In this document: positions 1 to 8,056 of the stretch, piece after piece
How positions within the stretch are numbered: position 1 is the first letter of the stretch
Layout: the number at the start of each line of letters is the position of its first letter
Assembly: GCA_036502085.1 (NCBI GenBank)
Contig: DASXZD010000037.1
Span: 1-32,438 of the forward strand
Source of the DNA: PALSA-505 sp036502085
GTDB taxonomy: Bacteria; Actinomycetota; Actinomycetes; Streptosporangiales; Streptosporangiaceae
Direction of reading: 5' to 3'
DNA length: 32,438 nucleotides
The notes under the pieces: generated by a model
Seen by the model: the letters and a program-made list of their open reading frames with translations, nothing else
What the model was told of the DNA's origin: nothing
The model's database searches: none
Position numbers and translations under genes: made by a program

Positions 1-75
1 TGGGAAGCAAACCGCACATCGACACCCACGATCGACACCCACGGAGGGGAAGCAAACCGCACATCGACACCCACG
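1..75. repeat. 29-bp perfect direct repeat plus partial third copy
   Basis: Two identical 29-bp copies lie at 2-30 and 47-75, beginning GGGAAGCAAACCGC and ending ACATCGACACCCACG. The last 13 bp (ATCGACACCCACG) recur once more at 31-43, between them. No coding region was recognised here. This is DNA downstream of pgeF on the minus strand, and the array may continue beyond the window. Confidence 0.85.
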
Positions 76-141
76 GGTGGGCAGTGAAGGCGCCATCGAC
101 CGCCTTGGGGCTCCGTCGGCGAGCACGATCGCGGCGGGAAC

Positions 142-224
142 TTGCGTGGGGCGTTCCCGCGGAGACGTGCGCGAAGCGTTCCCGCGGAAACGCCTCGCGC
201 AATTGCGTGGGGCGTTCCCGCGGA
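142..224. repeat. Degenerate repeats with GCGTTCCCGCGGA core after pgeF
   Basis: The 22-bp block TTGCGTGGGGCGTTCCCGCGGA occurs at 142-163 and again at 203-224. A related copy of the core lies at 176-188. The middle copy extends to an 18-bp near-palindrome at 176-193 with one mismatch pair. A 10-bp palindrome CGCAATTGCG sits at 198-207. The block starts just beyond the pgeF stop codon, so it could end dcw transcription, but there is no T-tract and this is inference. Confidence 0.7.
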
Positions 225-240
225 AGCGTTTCGAGTGACG

Positions 241-1449
241 TCAGGGAGTGAGCCAGATCAGGCCCGCGAACCGGCCGGTGCGCCCGTCCCGGCGGTAGGA
301 GTAGAGGTCAGGGGTCTCGGCCGTGCAGCGTTCGTCGGTCCGCACCTGCCGCACGCCGGCCGCGGCGAGCTGCGCGGCGATCCCCGCGCGCAGGTCAAGG
401 CCGGGCGTCCCGGCGCGGGTGACGCAGCCTGAGCCCGGTGCCTGCGCGGCGACGCTGTCCCGCATCGCGGCGGGCACCTCGTAGCAACCGCCGCAGATAG
501 CCGGGCCGATCACGGCGTGCATCCGGCCCGGCACCGCGCCCGCGCCGACCATGGCACGGATGAGCGCGGGCACCACTCCGGCGGCGGTCCCTAGCCGCCC
601 CGAATGCGCGACCCCGACAACTCTGGCCTCCGGATCCCCGACCAGCACGGTCGGGCAGTCCGCCGCCAGCGCGCCCAGCGCGAGCCCCGGCACCGCCGTG
701 ACATTGCCGTCCCTGACCGGCACGGCGGTGTCGGCAGCCAGGACGCCGCCGCCCGGCTGCCCGGCGGAAAAGTGTCCGCGGGCCGACGGTCCCTTGGCTA
801 GCTGCCCGGCGGCCGACTGCCCGCAGGCCGACTCACTGGCAGCCGGCTGCCCGCCGGCAGGGTGCCCGGCGGCCGACTGTTCGCAGGCCGACTCACTGGC
901 GGCCGGCTGCCCGGCGGCAGGGTGCCCGGCGACCGACTGCCCGCAGGCCGACTCGCTGGCGGCCGGCTGCCCACTGCCTGACTGCCCGCGAGACGACTCG
1001 CTGGTGGCCGGCTGCCTGGTGGCTGGCTGTCCGGTGGCCGCGGAGTGCCCCGGGCTCGCGGCCGACGCGGGCCCCGCGGCCACCGCCGGTCCGGGATGCG
1101 GCGCGTGGGGAGCAGTCACGTAGCCGATGTCGGTGCCGTGGACCTGGTGCATCCAGATCAGGTGGCTGGGGGGCAGGCCGCAGGCGGCCGCGACGAGTTC
1201 GCGGTTGCGGGCCACGGCGGCCGGGCTGTCGCCGCCTGCGGCGCTCAGGTTCAGGCCGTCGAAAGGCGGCTGGCTCAGGCCGCCGCTACGGCCGGTGAAC
1301 GCGGCGCGTATCCCGGGCGCCAGCCAGAACACCTGGACGGCCAGGTCCACAGGCAGAACCTGCCCCTCTCCCCCGGCGTCGCCCGCAAGTGCGTCGGCGG
1401 GTGCGCCGGCGCTCCTGGCGTCCTGGCTGCTGGCAGGCCGGTCCGTCAC
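241..1449 (-). CDS. pgeF: Multicopper-oxidase-fold purine nucleosidase / peptidoglycan editing factor (YfiH family) with repeat insertion
   Basis: 402 aa, about 150 longer than usual for the YfiH/PgeF family. Family enzymes act on purine nucleosides, and E. coli YfiH also removes mis-incorporated L-Ser from UDP-MurNAc. The zinc-site residues appear kept: HQVHG (His104), AADC (Cys265) and AHSG (His282). Between the HG motif and the ADC motif, residues about 113-245 form a Gly/Ala/Ser/Pro/Gln insertion; within it residues 161-220 are three 20-aa repeats of the type QPAASESACGQSAAGHPAGG. The start is GTG at 1449, giving a 4-nt GTGA overlap with the ftsZ stop and so probable translational coupling. 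An internal start near residue 30 is possible because the conserved fold begins near residue 40. It is the last dcw gene in the window. In other actinobacteria yggS and sepF usually follow, but they are not seen in the remaining 240 bp. Confidence 0.93.
   Translation of the reverse strand: MTDRPASSQDARSAGAPADALAGDAGGEGQVLPVDLAVQVFWLAPGIRAAFTGRSGGLSQPPFDGLNLSAAGGDSPAAVARNRELVAAACGLPPSHLIWMHQVHGTDIGYVTAPHAPHPGPAVAAGPASAASPGHSAATGQPATRQPATSESSRGQSGSGQPAASESACGQSVAGHPAAGQPAASESACEQSAAGHPAGGQPAASESACGQSAAGQLAKGPSARGHFSAGQPGGGVLAADTAVPVRDGNVTAVPGLALGALAADCPTVLVGDPEARVVGVAHSGRLGTAAGVVPALIRAMVGAGAVPGRMHAVIGPAICGGCYEVPAAMRDSVAAQAPGSGCVTRAGTPGLDLRAGIAAQLAAAGVRQVRTDERCTAETPDLYSYRRDGRTGRFAGLIWLTP
790..969 (-). 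repeat. 60-bp coding tandem repeat inside pgeF
   Basis: Three near-identical 60-bp units encode residues 161-220 of PgeF, with degraded copies on both sides (about 715-1113 in all). The 60-bp period keeps the reading frame, so copy-number change would alter only linker length. The plus-strand reading of the same DNA is an open, Cys-rich frame, which is a side effect of the repeat. Confidence 0.9.
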
Positions 1450-2924
1450 TTAAGGAAATCGGGCACGTCGAGCTCGTCGTCCTCTTCGAACACCACCGGC
1501 CGGCGGCGCGTGCTCGGGGTGTCGAATACCCGGGCCGGGTCGAGCCGGGCCGGGTGCCCGACCGGCTGCGGGGTGAAGTCGGAGGTCAGGTCGCCGGCCG
1601 ACTCGCTTCCGTCGGAGGCCGCCCCGGAAGCTCCCGTGGCGGGCGCCCCGGCCTCGGACGGGTCGGCCCGGGCGGTCATGGGCTCGGCCGGGTAGTCGTC
1701 GTCCGGCGCGGATCCCTCTGGCAGGACCGCCGCCGCGGCGTGACCGTTCTGCTCGGCGAGAGCGGCATCGGGCCAGGCCTGCGACGGGTCAGACTCAGCG
1801 GTTGCGGCCTGGTCCTGCGGGCCGCCCTGCGCTCCTGCGGCGGGCCCGTGACCGGGGGCGCCGGCGGCGGCAGTCCCGGCGCTCGCCCCGGCCGGGCGGG
1901 TGAGGTTCACCGAAGCATGGCCGTTGGACTCCTGGCGCCCGGTGAGGACGCGCGCCTCGGGCCTGGCGGCCTGGGCCCTCGGGTCGCCGAGGCCGGCCGC
2001 GATCACGGTGACCCGCACCTCGTCGCCGAGCGCGTCATCGATCACCGCGCCGAAGATGAAGTTCGCGTCCGGCGCGGCGGAGTTCGATACGAGCTGGGCG
2101 GCCTCGTTGATCTCGAACAGGCCGAGGTCGGAGCCGCCCTGGATGGACAGCAGCACGCCGTGCGCGCCGTCGATGCTCGCCTCAAGCAGCGGGCTGGAGA
2201 TCGCCATCTCGGCCGCCGCGACCGAGCGGTCGTCGCCGCGGGCCGAGCCGATGCCCATCAGGGCCGAGCCGGCCCCGGACATGACCGACTTCACGTCGGC
2301 GAAGTCGAGGTTGATCAGGCCGGGCGTGGTGATCAGGTCGGTGATCCCCTGGACACCGGACAGCAGCACCTGGTCGGCGGCCTTGAACGCGTCGAGGACG
2401 CTGACCTGGCGGTTGGAGATCGACAGGAGCCGGTCGTTGGGGATCACGATCAGCGTGTCCACCTCCTCGCGGAGGCGCTCGATCCCGGCCTCGGCCTGCG
2501 CGCCCCTGCGCTTGCCCTCGAAGCCGAACGGCCTGGTGACCACGCCGATGGTGAGCGCGCCGAGCGACCGCGCCACGCTGGCCACGACCGGGGCGCCGCC
2601 AGTGCCCGTGCCGCCGCCTTCACCGGCGGTGACGAAGACCATGTCGGCGCCCTTGAGCACCTCCTCGATCTCCTCCCGGTGATCCTCGGCCGCCTTGCAG
2701 CCGACGTCGGGGTTCGCGCCCGCGCCCAGCCCCCGGGTGAGCTCGCGGCCGACGTCCAGCTTGACGTCGGCATCGCTCATGAGCAGCGCCTGGGCGTCGG
2801 TGTTAATCGCGATGAACTCAACGCCCTTAAGTCCCTCTTCGATCATTCGGTTAACGGCGTTGACGCCGCCGCCACCGATTCCGGCGACCTTGATGACCGC
2901 CAGATAATTCTGCGGTGCTGCCAC
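1446..2924 (-). CDS. ftsZ: Cell division GTPase FtsZ
   Basis: 492 aa. The tubulin homologue that polymerises into the Z-ring. The core (residues about 8-312) has the GTP-binding glycine loop near residues 15-20, the tubulin signature GGGTGTG at 103-109, and the NTD and synergy-loop segments. The linker, about residues 313-480, is Ala/Gly/Pro rich. The protein ends in DDELDVPDFLK, the C-terminal peptide that in Actinobacteria docks SepF and other partners. The GTG start at 2924 was chosen because it gives the canonical actinobacterial N-terminus (VAAPQNYLAVIKV). The in-frame ATG at 2981 would add 19 atypical residues. A GGAAGG lies about 10 nt upstream, inside a small palindrome (GGAAGGGTCCTTCC), which could hide the ribosome site. 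Separated from ftsQ by 314 bp with its own promoter; overlaps pgeF by GTGA. Confidence 0.98.
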   Translation of the reverse strand: MAAPQNYLAVIKVAGIGGGGVNAVNRMIEEGLKGVEFIAINTDAQALLMSDADVKLDVGRELTRGLGAGANPDVGCKAAEDHREEIEEVLKGADMVFVTAGEGGGTGTGGAPVVASVARSLGALTIGVVTRPFGFEGKRRGAQAEAGIERLREEVDTLIVIPNDRLLSISNRQVSVLDAFKAADQVLLSGVQGITDLITTPGLINLDFADVKSVMSGAGSALMGIGSARGDDRSVAAAEMAISSPLLEASIDGAHGVLLSIQGGSDLGLFEINEAAQLVSNSAAPDANFIFGAVIDDALGDEVRVTVIAAGLGDPRAQAARPEARVLTGRQESNGHASVNLTRPAGASAGTAAAGAPGHGPAAGAQGGPQDQAATAESDPSQAWPDAALAEQNGHAAAAVLPEGSAPDDDYPAEPMTARADPSEAGAPATGASGAASDGSESAGDLTSDFTPQPVGHPARLDPARVFDTPSTRRRPVVFEEDDELDVPDFLK

Positions 2925-3103
2925 GAGGAAGGACCCTTCCGCTCGTATGCCCCTGTCGCATTTCCTGCCGCACGGTTTCATGCGCTGCGCGGGCTTCCAT
3001 GCTGCTCACCGCGGGTAACCCGGTTCGCGGGCGGCTGCTTCGAATGCGCTCGCCAGGCCGCCGACCGCCTGCGTTCCGTGTTTCCCTGGGATGAACTCTC
3101 ACC

Positions 3104-3131
3104 CTCAAGTTGAGATTTAGACTTATGTCAA
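3104..3131 (-). promoter_or_regulatory. Possible second -35 element and CTCAACTTGAG inverted repeat upstream of ftsZ
   Basis: A perfect TTGACA (3131-3126 in the leftward sense) is followed by an A/T-rich stretch and by CTCAACTTGAG (3114-3104), two 5-bp arms around one base. No matching TANNNT lies 16-18 nt from TTGACA, so a second promoter is uncertain. The palindrome could be a protein or RNA-level control site in the ftsZ leader. Confidence 0.3.
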
Positions 3132-3148
3132 CCTGGCGATTGGTTAGG

Positions 3149-3177
3149 ACAGTAGGGTCGGCCGGCAGCCGGGTCAA
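3149..3177 (-). promoter_or_regulatory. ftsZ promoter, sigma-70 type
   Basis: Read leftward, TTGACC (3177-3172) is followed after exactly 17 nt by TACTGT (3154-3149), a good match to the actinobacterial principal sigma factor consensus (TTGACN, TANNNT). It lies in the ftsQ-ftsZ gap. The predicted start near 3142 gives a leader of about 220 nt before the ftsZ GTG. Several ftsZ promoters in this gap are known in Streptomyces. Confidence 0.6.
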
Positions 3178-3238
3178 CTAACCGGCCATGAACGGCCCCG
3201 GCGTGTCGCAACCTGGTGTGATGAGTTTCACTCCTGAG

Positions 3239-4180
3239 TTAGCCGGTGACGGCGGATCCTGGCGCGCTGACGTCGTAGTAGCGCGCGTGCGTGTGCAGCA
3301 GGATGGCAAGCTCGTGCGCCTTCTGGGCCGACTGGCTGCTGTTGCCCCAGTCCACCGTGGTGCCGCGCGCCAGGTGCAGGGTCACCGCCTCGGCGCTCGG
3401 CGCGGTCACCGACCTGACGCTGCGGGCGATCGCGGCAGGCAGGTCGGCGAGGACGGCCACCGTGGCCCGCACGCCCGGATTGCCGAGTACGGCACCGGCC
3501 GGGGTGAACAGCGGCATCCCGGCGGGCTTCCTGGTCACCTGCCGCACCACGACGCCGGAGGCGTCGACGAGGTCGAATCCGGTGCCGGCACGGATGGCCA
3601 GGGCCGGGGTGCGCTCCAGCACGGTGATCACGATCCGGTCCGGCCAGTCCCTGGTCACCCGCGCGGACTGCACCTGGGTGATGCTCTCGACCCGGCGCGC
3701 GACGGCGGAGGTGCTGACCCGCACCAGCGGCAGCCCCATCGGGATCTGGGCCTCGGCGAGCACTTCGGACTTCGGCACCAGGTGGTTGCCGGTGACCTGG
3801 ATCGACCGCACGACGAGGAACCGCGAGCCAAGCAGCGCCCACACGACCGCCGCCACCATGCCGACGGCCGTGAGCGCGAAGAACGCCACCTTCCAGCGGC
3901 TGGGCCGGCGCCGCGGAGGCCGGCCGGGACCGCCTCCGGCCGCCTTGCCGCCCGAGGGCCGGCCGGCGGGCCGGGCCGCGGCAGCCCGGTCCGCGACGCC
4001 GACGGCCGACCCGCCCGCCGGGCCGGCCGCGAGTCCAGAGGATGCGCTGGCCCCGGGCCCGGCGATGGGCGCTGCGGCGTCGGGGTCAACCGGGCTCAGG
4101 GCTGGGTCGCCGGGAGGACTGGCAGCGGGATCGCCGGAGGGACGGGCCGGGCCGGGGAGGTCTTCGGACGGGGTGGTCAT
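3239..4180 (-). CDS. ftsQ: Divisome protein FtsQ (POTRA domain)
   Basis: 313 aa. Bitopic membrane protein that links early divisome proteins to FtsL/FtsB and FtsWI. Residues 1-95 are a Pro/Ala/Gly-rich cytoplasmic tail ending in a basic RPPRRRPSRWK stretch. One membrane helix follows at about 96-118. A POTRA domain comes next (about 121-190, RSIQVTGNHLVPKSEVL...), then the FtsQ/DivIB beta domain with the typical DWPDRIVITVLERTPALAI segment. The ATG at 4180 overlaps the murC stop as ATGA. No promoter is evident at the murC-ftsQ junction, so it is probably expressed with murC. The tail is long and low complexity, as in FtsL and FtsI of this cluster. Confidence 0.96.
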   Translation of the reverse strand: MTTPSEDLPGPARPSGDPAASPPGDPALSPVDPDAAAPIAGPGASASSGLAAGPAGGSAVGVADRAAAARPAGRPSGGKAAGGGPGRPPRRRPSRWKVAFFALTAVGMVAAVVWALLGSRFLVVRSIQVTGNHLVPKSEVLAEAQIPMGLPLVRVSTSAVARRVESITQVQSARVTRDWPDRIVITVLERTPALAIRAGTGFDLVDASGVVVRQVTRKPAGMPLFTPAGAVLGNPGVRATVAVLADLPAAIARSVRSVTAPSAEAVTLHLARGTTVDWGNSSQSAQKAHELAILLHTHARYYDVSAPGSAVTG

Positions 4181-5631
4181 GGCCTGCCCCCGGCGACGGC
4201 GGCGAGGGCGGCCAGGATCGGGTCGCCGAGCTGGGTCACGTCGCCGGCGCCCATCGTGAGGACGACGTCGCCGGGCTTGGCCGTTTCGGCCACGGCGGGC
4301 GGGATGTCCTGTGCGCGGGACACGAAGCGTGCCTTGCCCAGCGGGACGGCGTCGGCGACGAGCTGGCCGGTTACGCCGGGCTCGGGGTCTTCCCTGGCCG
4401 CGTAGACGTCGAGCACGAGCACCTGATCGGCCAGGTCGAGCGCCGCGCCAAACTCCGCGGTGAAGATCCGGGTGCGGCTGTACAGGTGCGGCTGGAAGAC
4501 CGCGATGACCTGGCCGCCATCGACGATGTCCCGGGCCGCGCGCAGGTCGGCGGCCAGCTCGGTGGGGTGGTGCGCGTAGCTGTCGAGCACGAGTACGCCA
4601 GCCTGCTCGCCCTTCGGCTCCATGCGGCGGCGCGCGCCCTGATAGGCGGCGAGGCCCTCGGCGACGCGGGCCGGGGCGAAGCCGAGTTCCACCGCGGCGG
4701 CGTAGGCGGCGGCGGCGTTCAGCGCGTTGTGCCGGCCGGGGACGGCCAGCTGCAGCGGCTGGCCGGCCGCCAGGGGCCTGGCTAGGTCGGCGGCCCGGCG
4801 CTGCGCGGTCACGGTCAGCCTGGTGCCCATCCCGCGCGGCTGGATGCCGGTGACCAGGTAGTCCGCGTCCGGGGACACGCCGTAGCTGCGGACCCTGACC
4901 GGCAGGCCTGCGGCCGCGGCGGCCAGCGTCCTGGCGCCGGGGTCGTCGGCGCAGGCCAGCAGCAGGCCGCCGGGCGTGATCCGGCGGGCGAACGCGGTGA
5001 AGGTGTCCGCGATGTCGTCCAGGCCGGCGTAGTTGTCGAGGTGGTCGGCCTCGATGTTGGTGACGATCGCGGCTTCGGGCGACAGCCGCAGGAACGACCG
5101 GTCGCTCTCGTCGGCCTCGGCGACGAACACGTCGCCGTCACCCCAGGCGGCGCCGAGCCCGCTCTCGGTCAGCACGCCGCCGATGGCGTACCCGGGATCG
5201 GCCCCGCAGCGCAGCAGGATCGTGGCGAGCATCGAGGTCGTGGTCGTCTTGCCGTGCGTGCCCGCGACCGCGACGCCGCGCTTGCCGAGCATCACCGAGG
5301 CGAGCGCGTCGGCCCGGTGCAGCACGCGGAGCCCGCGGTCGCGGGCCGCGGTCAGCTCCGGGTTGTCGGCGCGGATCGCGGTGGACACGACCAGCGTGTC
5401 CGCGTCGCCGAGGCGGTCCGCGCCGTGCCCGGCGTGCACGTCCGCGCCACGGGCCGCGAGCGCGTCCAGCACGGGCGACGGCGCGCGGTCGCTGCCGGAC
5501 ACCGGGACTCCCCTGGCCAGCATGATGTGCGCGATCCCCGACATGCCGGCCCCGCCGATGCCGGTGAAATGCACCCGCCCCAGCTGTTCCAAGGGCGGCA
5601 CGACAGTTACAGGGGCGGACGGCTCGCTCAC
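4177..5631 (-). CDS. murC: UDP-N-acetylmuramate--L-alanine ligase
   Basis: 484 aa. Cytoplasmic ATP-dependent Mur ligase that adds L-Ala to UDP-MurNAc, the first amino acid of the stem peptide. The N-terminal Rossmann domain has the GIGGAGMSGIA loop (about residues 24-34). The ATP loop GTHGKTTTT lies at about 124-132. The middle domain has the EADESDRSFL and NIEADHLDNY segments typical of MurC, and the C-terminal domain has the DSYAHHPTEL motif. GTG start at 5631, overlapping the murG stop as GTGA; its own stop overlaps ftsQ as ATGA. murC at this place is found in many actinobacteria, whereas to my knowledge Streptomyces has it elsewhere. Confidence 0.98.
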   Translation of the reverse strand: MSEPSAPVTVVPPLEQLGRVHFTGIGGAGMSGIAHIMLARGVPVSGSDRAPSPVLDALAARGADVHAGHGADRLGDADTLVVSTAIRADNPELTAARDRGLRVLHRADALASVMLGKRGVAVAGTHGKTTTTSMLATILLRCGADPGYAIGGVLTESGLGAAWGDGDVFVAEADESDRSFLRLSPEAAIVTNIEADHLDNYAGLDDIADTFTAFARRITPGGLLLACADDPGARTLAAAAAGLPVRVRSYGVSPDADYLVTGIQPRGMGTRLTVTAQRRAADLARPLAAGQPLQLAVPGRHNALNAAAAYAAAVELGFAPARVAEGLAAYQGARRRMEPKGEQAGVLVLDSYAHHPTELAADLRAARDIVDGGQVIAVFQPHLYSRTRIFTAEFGAALDLADQVLVLDVYAAREDPEPGVTGQLVADAVPLGKARFVSRAQDIPPAVAETAKPGDVVLTMGAGDVTQLGDPILAALAAVAGGRP

Positions 5632-6713
5632 TGGCCGCTCCTGATGATGCCGAGCACCTCGGCGGCCAGCCGGGCGTCGGCGTCCCGCATGCCCAGCTGG
5701 CCGGCGGCGTGCGACATCGCGGCCAGCTGGCCGGAGTCGAGCAGGATGGGCAGCAGGGTGCCTCTGATCCAGTCCGGGGTCAGCTTGTCGTCGTCGATCA
5801 TCAGGCCGCCGTCGGCCCGGACCATCGGCGCCGCGTTCAGCCGCTGCTCGCCGTTGCCGTGCGGGAGCGGCACGAACGCGGCGGGCAGGCCGACCGCGGC
5901 AAGCTCCGCGCAGGTCATCGCGCCGGCCCGGCAGAGCACCAGGTCGGCGGCGGCGTAGGCCAGGTCCATCCGGTCCATGTAGGGCACGATCACCTGGGCC
6001 GGGCCCGCCCCGGCGGGCGGGGCGTCCACGGCGGACCGCGGGCCGACGATGTGCAGCAGCTGGACGCCGGCCTCCCTGATCCAGCCGGCCGCGCCGAGCA
6101 CGGCCTGGTTCAGCGACCGGGCGCCCTGCGATCCGCCGGTCACCAGCAGGACGGGCAGGTCGGTCCGGAAGCCGAAGTGCGCGCGCGCCTTGTCCGCGAG
6201 GCTGAGCCGGTCCAGCTCGGCGATCTCGCGGCGCAGCGGGATGCCGATGTACCTGGCATGCCGGAGCTTCGTGTCGGGATAGCCGGTGAACACGTGCGCG
6301 GTCAGCCGGGCGCCGATCCGGTTGGCCAGGCCGGGGTGCGGGTTGGCCTCGTGCACCACGATCGGCACGCGGCGGCGCCTGGCGGCCAGGTAGCCGGGCG
6401 TGGCCACGTACCCGCCGAATCCCACCAGCACGTCGGCCCGGGTCTGGTCGAGCACCCTGGCGGTGGCGTTCACCGCGGCCAGCATCCGGGACGGCACGGT
6501 CAGCAACTGCGGGGTCGGCTTGCGGGGCAGCGGCACCGGCGGGATGTTCACCAGCTCGTATCCGCGCTGGGGTATCAGCCGGTTCTCCAGGCCGCGCTCG
6601 GTGCCCAGGCAGGTGATCCCGATGCCGGGCTCGGCCCGCCGCAGCGCGTCGGCGAGGGCCAGCGCAGGCTCGATGTGGCCGCCCGTCCCGCCGCCCGCCA
6701 GGACAACCCTCAT
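5628..6713 (-). CDS. murG: UDP-GlcNAc:undecaprenyl-PP-MurNAc-pentapeptide GlcNAc transferase MurG
   Basis: 361 aa. Peripheral membrane glycosyltransferase (GT28) that converts lipid I to lipid II on the cytoplasmic face. The N-terminal GGGTGGHIEPALALA loop binds the lipid substrate. HEANPHPGLANR lies in the N-domain, and the C-domain has TGGSQGARSLN and the donor-binding AGAMTCAELAAVGLPAAFVPLPHGNGEQ-type region. ATG at 6713 is supported by GAGGAGGG about 8 nt upstream. That ribosome site overlaps the ftsW stop codon. The reading frame stays open far upstream through ftsW, but this is high-GC shadow. The stop overlaps murC as GTGA. Confidence 0.98.
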   Translation of the reverse strand: MRVVLAGGGTGGHIEPALALADALRRAEPGIGITCLGTERGLENRLIPQRGYELVNIPPVPLPRKPTPQLLTVPSRMLAAVNATARVLDQTRADVLVGFGGYVATPGYLAARRRRVPIVVHEANPHPGLANRIGARLTAHVFTGYPDTKLRHARYIGIPLRREIAELDRLSLADKARAHFGFRTDLPVLLVTGGSQGARSLNQAVLGAAGWIREAGVQLLHIVGPRSAVDAPPAGAGPAQVIVPYMDRMDLAYAAADLVLCRAGAMTCAELAAVGLPAAFVPLPHGNGEQRLNAAPMVRADGGLMIDDDKLTPDWIRGTLLPILLDSGQLAAMSHAAGQLGMRDADARLAAEVLGIIRSGQ

Positions 6714-6727
6714 CGCTTTCGCCCTCC

Positions 6728-8056
6728 TCAGGCCCGTCTCGCTGACAGGCCCAGCCAGCTTAGGACCCGGCGGGCCCCGCTTTCTCCCCGAGCGGCCAAA
6801 GCTTCCCTGGCGCCTGGCTCCCGCTTGGCGAAGGCCATCAGCATGCCGAGCGCCGCCATCGTGGCCAGCAGCGACGACACGCCCTCGGAGACGAGCGGGA
6901 GCGGCACCCCGGTGATCGGGAACACGCCGATGACCGCGCCGATGTTCACTATGGCCTGCATCACGATCCAGGCGGTGGCGCCGGCCGCGGCCAGTCGCAT
7001 GAACGTGTCGTCGACCCGGCGGGCGATCCGCAGCCCGGCGTAGGCCAGGCCGCCGTAGAGCGCGGACACGCACAGCGTGCCGACCAGGCCGAGCTCCTCG
7101 CCGATGATCGCGAAGATGTAGTCGGTCGTGGCGTTCGGCACCCAGCCCCACTTCTGCCTGCTGGCGCCGAGCCCGACGCCGAACCAGCTGCCGGAGCCGA
7201 CCGCGTACTTGCCCTGGATGTTCTGCATGTTCGTGCCGACCGGGCTGGCCTGCGGGTTGATGAAGCTGGTCAGCCGCTCCAGCCGGTACGGCGCCACGAT
7301 GATCAGCATGAGCATGACCAGGGCCATCAGGCCGAGTATGCCGGCGAACACCCGGCCCGGCGTGCCGATCACCCACAGCAGCATCAGGAAGATGGTCAGC
7401 AGCACGAACGTGGTGCCGAGGTCGTCGCCGAGCATGACCAGCATGCAGATCACGCCCGCGCCCGGCAGCAACGGCAGCAGCAGGTGCCGCCAGTCGGTCA
7501 GCTGGCCGAGCTTTTCCTTGCGCGCCAGCAGGTCGGCGCCCCACAGCACGAAGGCGAGCTTGGCCAGCTCGGACGGCTGCAGCTGGAACGGGCCGAGCTG
7601 GATCCAGCGGGAGGCGCCGCCGGACACCACGCCGACGCCGGGCAGCAGGGTGAGCATCAGGCCGAGCACGGACACGGCCAGCAGGGGGTAGGCGGCGGCG
7701 CGAAACAGCCGCGGCGACGACCGGGCGGCGAACCACATCAGCGGCAGGCCGAGCGCCACGCCGAGCAGCTGCTTCTGGAACTCGCGGTACGGGGGCTCGC
7801 CGCTGATCAGCGAGGAGGCCGACGACGTGGACAGCACCATCACGAGCCCGAGCGCGAGCAGCAGCACCACGATCCCGATGATCAGGTAGTAGGACAGCAG
7901 CGGGCGGTCCAGCAGCGCGGACACCGAGGCCAGCCGGTCCCGCGGCGCCAGCCCGGCACCGGGCGCGGCCGCGGTCTCACCGTGACCCGGCGCGTCCCCG
8001 GCAGCGCGGGCCCGGCGGCGGACCGGCTCGCCGCCGCCTCCCAGCACCGCGCTCAT
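6728..8056 (-). CDS. ftsW: Septal SEDS peptidoglycan polymerase FtsW
   Basis: 442 aa. Polymerises lipid II into glycan strands at the septum, with FtsI as cognate transpeptidase. A hydrophilic tail of about 50 residues is followed by about ten membrane helices, starting at LLSYYLIIGIVVLLLALGLV. The large periplasmic loop has the SEDS pattern NIQGKYAVGSGSWFGVGLGASRQKWGWVPNATTDYIFAIIGEELG, given here only to locate the loop around residues 285-335; the TDYIFAIIGEE part carries the conserved acidic residue. Near the C-terminus the usual SxGG(S/T)S signature reads SEGVSS, with Val in place of the second Gly. ATG at 8056 overlaps the murD stop as ATGA. Confidence 0.97.
   Translation of the reverse strand: MSAVLGGGGEPVRRRARAAGDAPGHGETAAAPGAGLAPRDRLASVSALLDRPLLSYYLIIGIVVLLLALGLVMVLSTSSASSLISGEPPYREFQKQLLGVALGLPLMWFAARSSPRLFRAAAYPLLAVSVLGLMLTLLPGVGVVSGGASRWIQLGPFQLQPSELAKLAFVLWGADLLARKEKLGQLTDWRHLLLPLLPGAGVICMLVMLGDDLGTTFVLLTIFLMLLWVIGTPGRVFAGILGLMALVMLMLIIVAPYRLERLTSFINPQASPVGTNMQNIQGKYAVGSGSWFGVGLGASRQKWGWVPNATTDYIFAIIGEELGLVGTLCVSALYGGLAYAGLRIARRVDDTFMRLAAAGATAWIVMQAIVNIGAVIGVFPITGVPLPLVSEGVSSLLATMAALGMLMAFAKREPGAREALAARGESGARRVLSWLGLSARRA

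Noticed and set aside
1..75. CRISPR array
   Set aside because: Repeats are 29 bp, but there are only two, the intervening 16 bp includes part of the repeat itself, and no cas gene is visible.
551..1123. Plus-strand 190-residue Cys-rich repeat protein
   Set aside because: It is the antisense of the pgeF repeat insertion; the regular Cys pattern follows from the 60-bp repeat. There is no ribosome site, and pgeF on the other strand has clear family motifs.
1389..3113. 574-residue plus-strand open frame
   Set aside because: Antisense of ftsZ in high-GC DNA, Arg/Gly/Val rich, with no recognisable domain.
6714..7736. 340-residue N-terminal extension of murG
   Set aside because: Out-of-frame reading of ftsW; murG has a good ribosome site at 6713 and the canonical N-terminus there.
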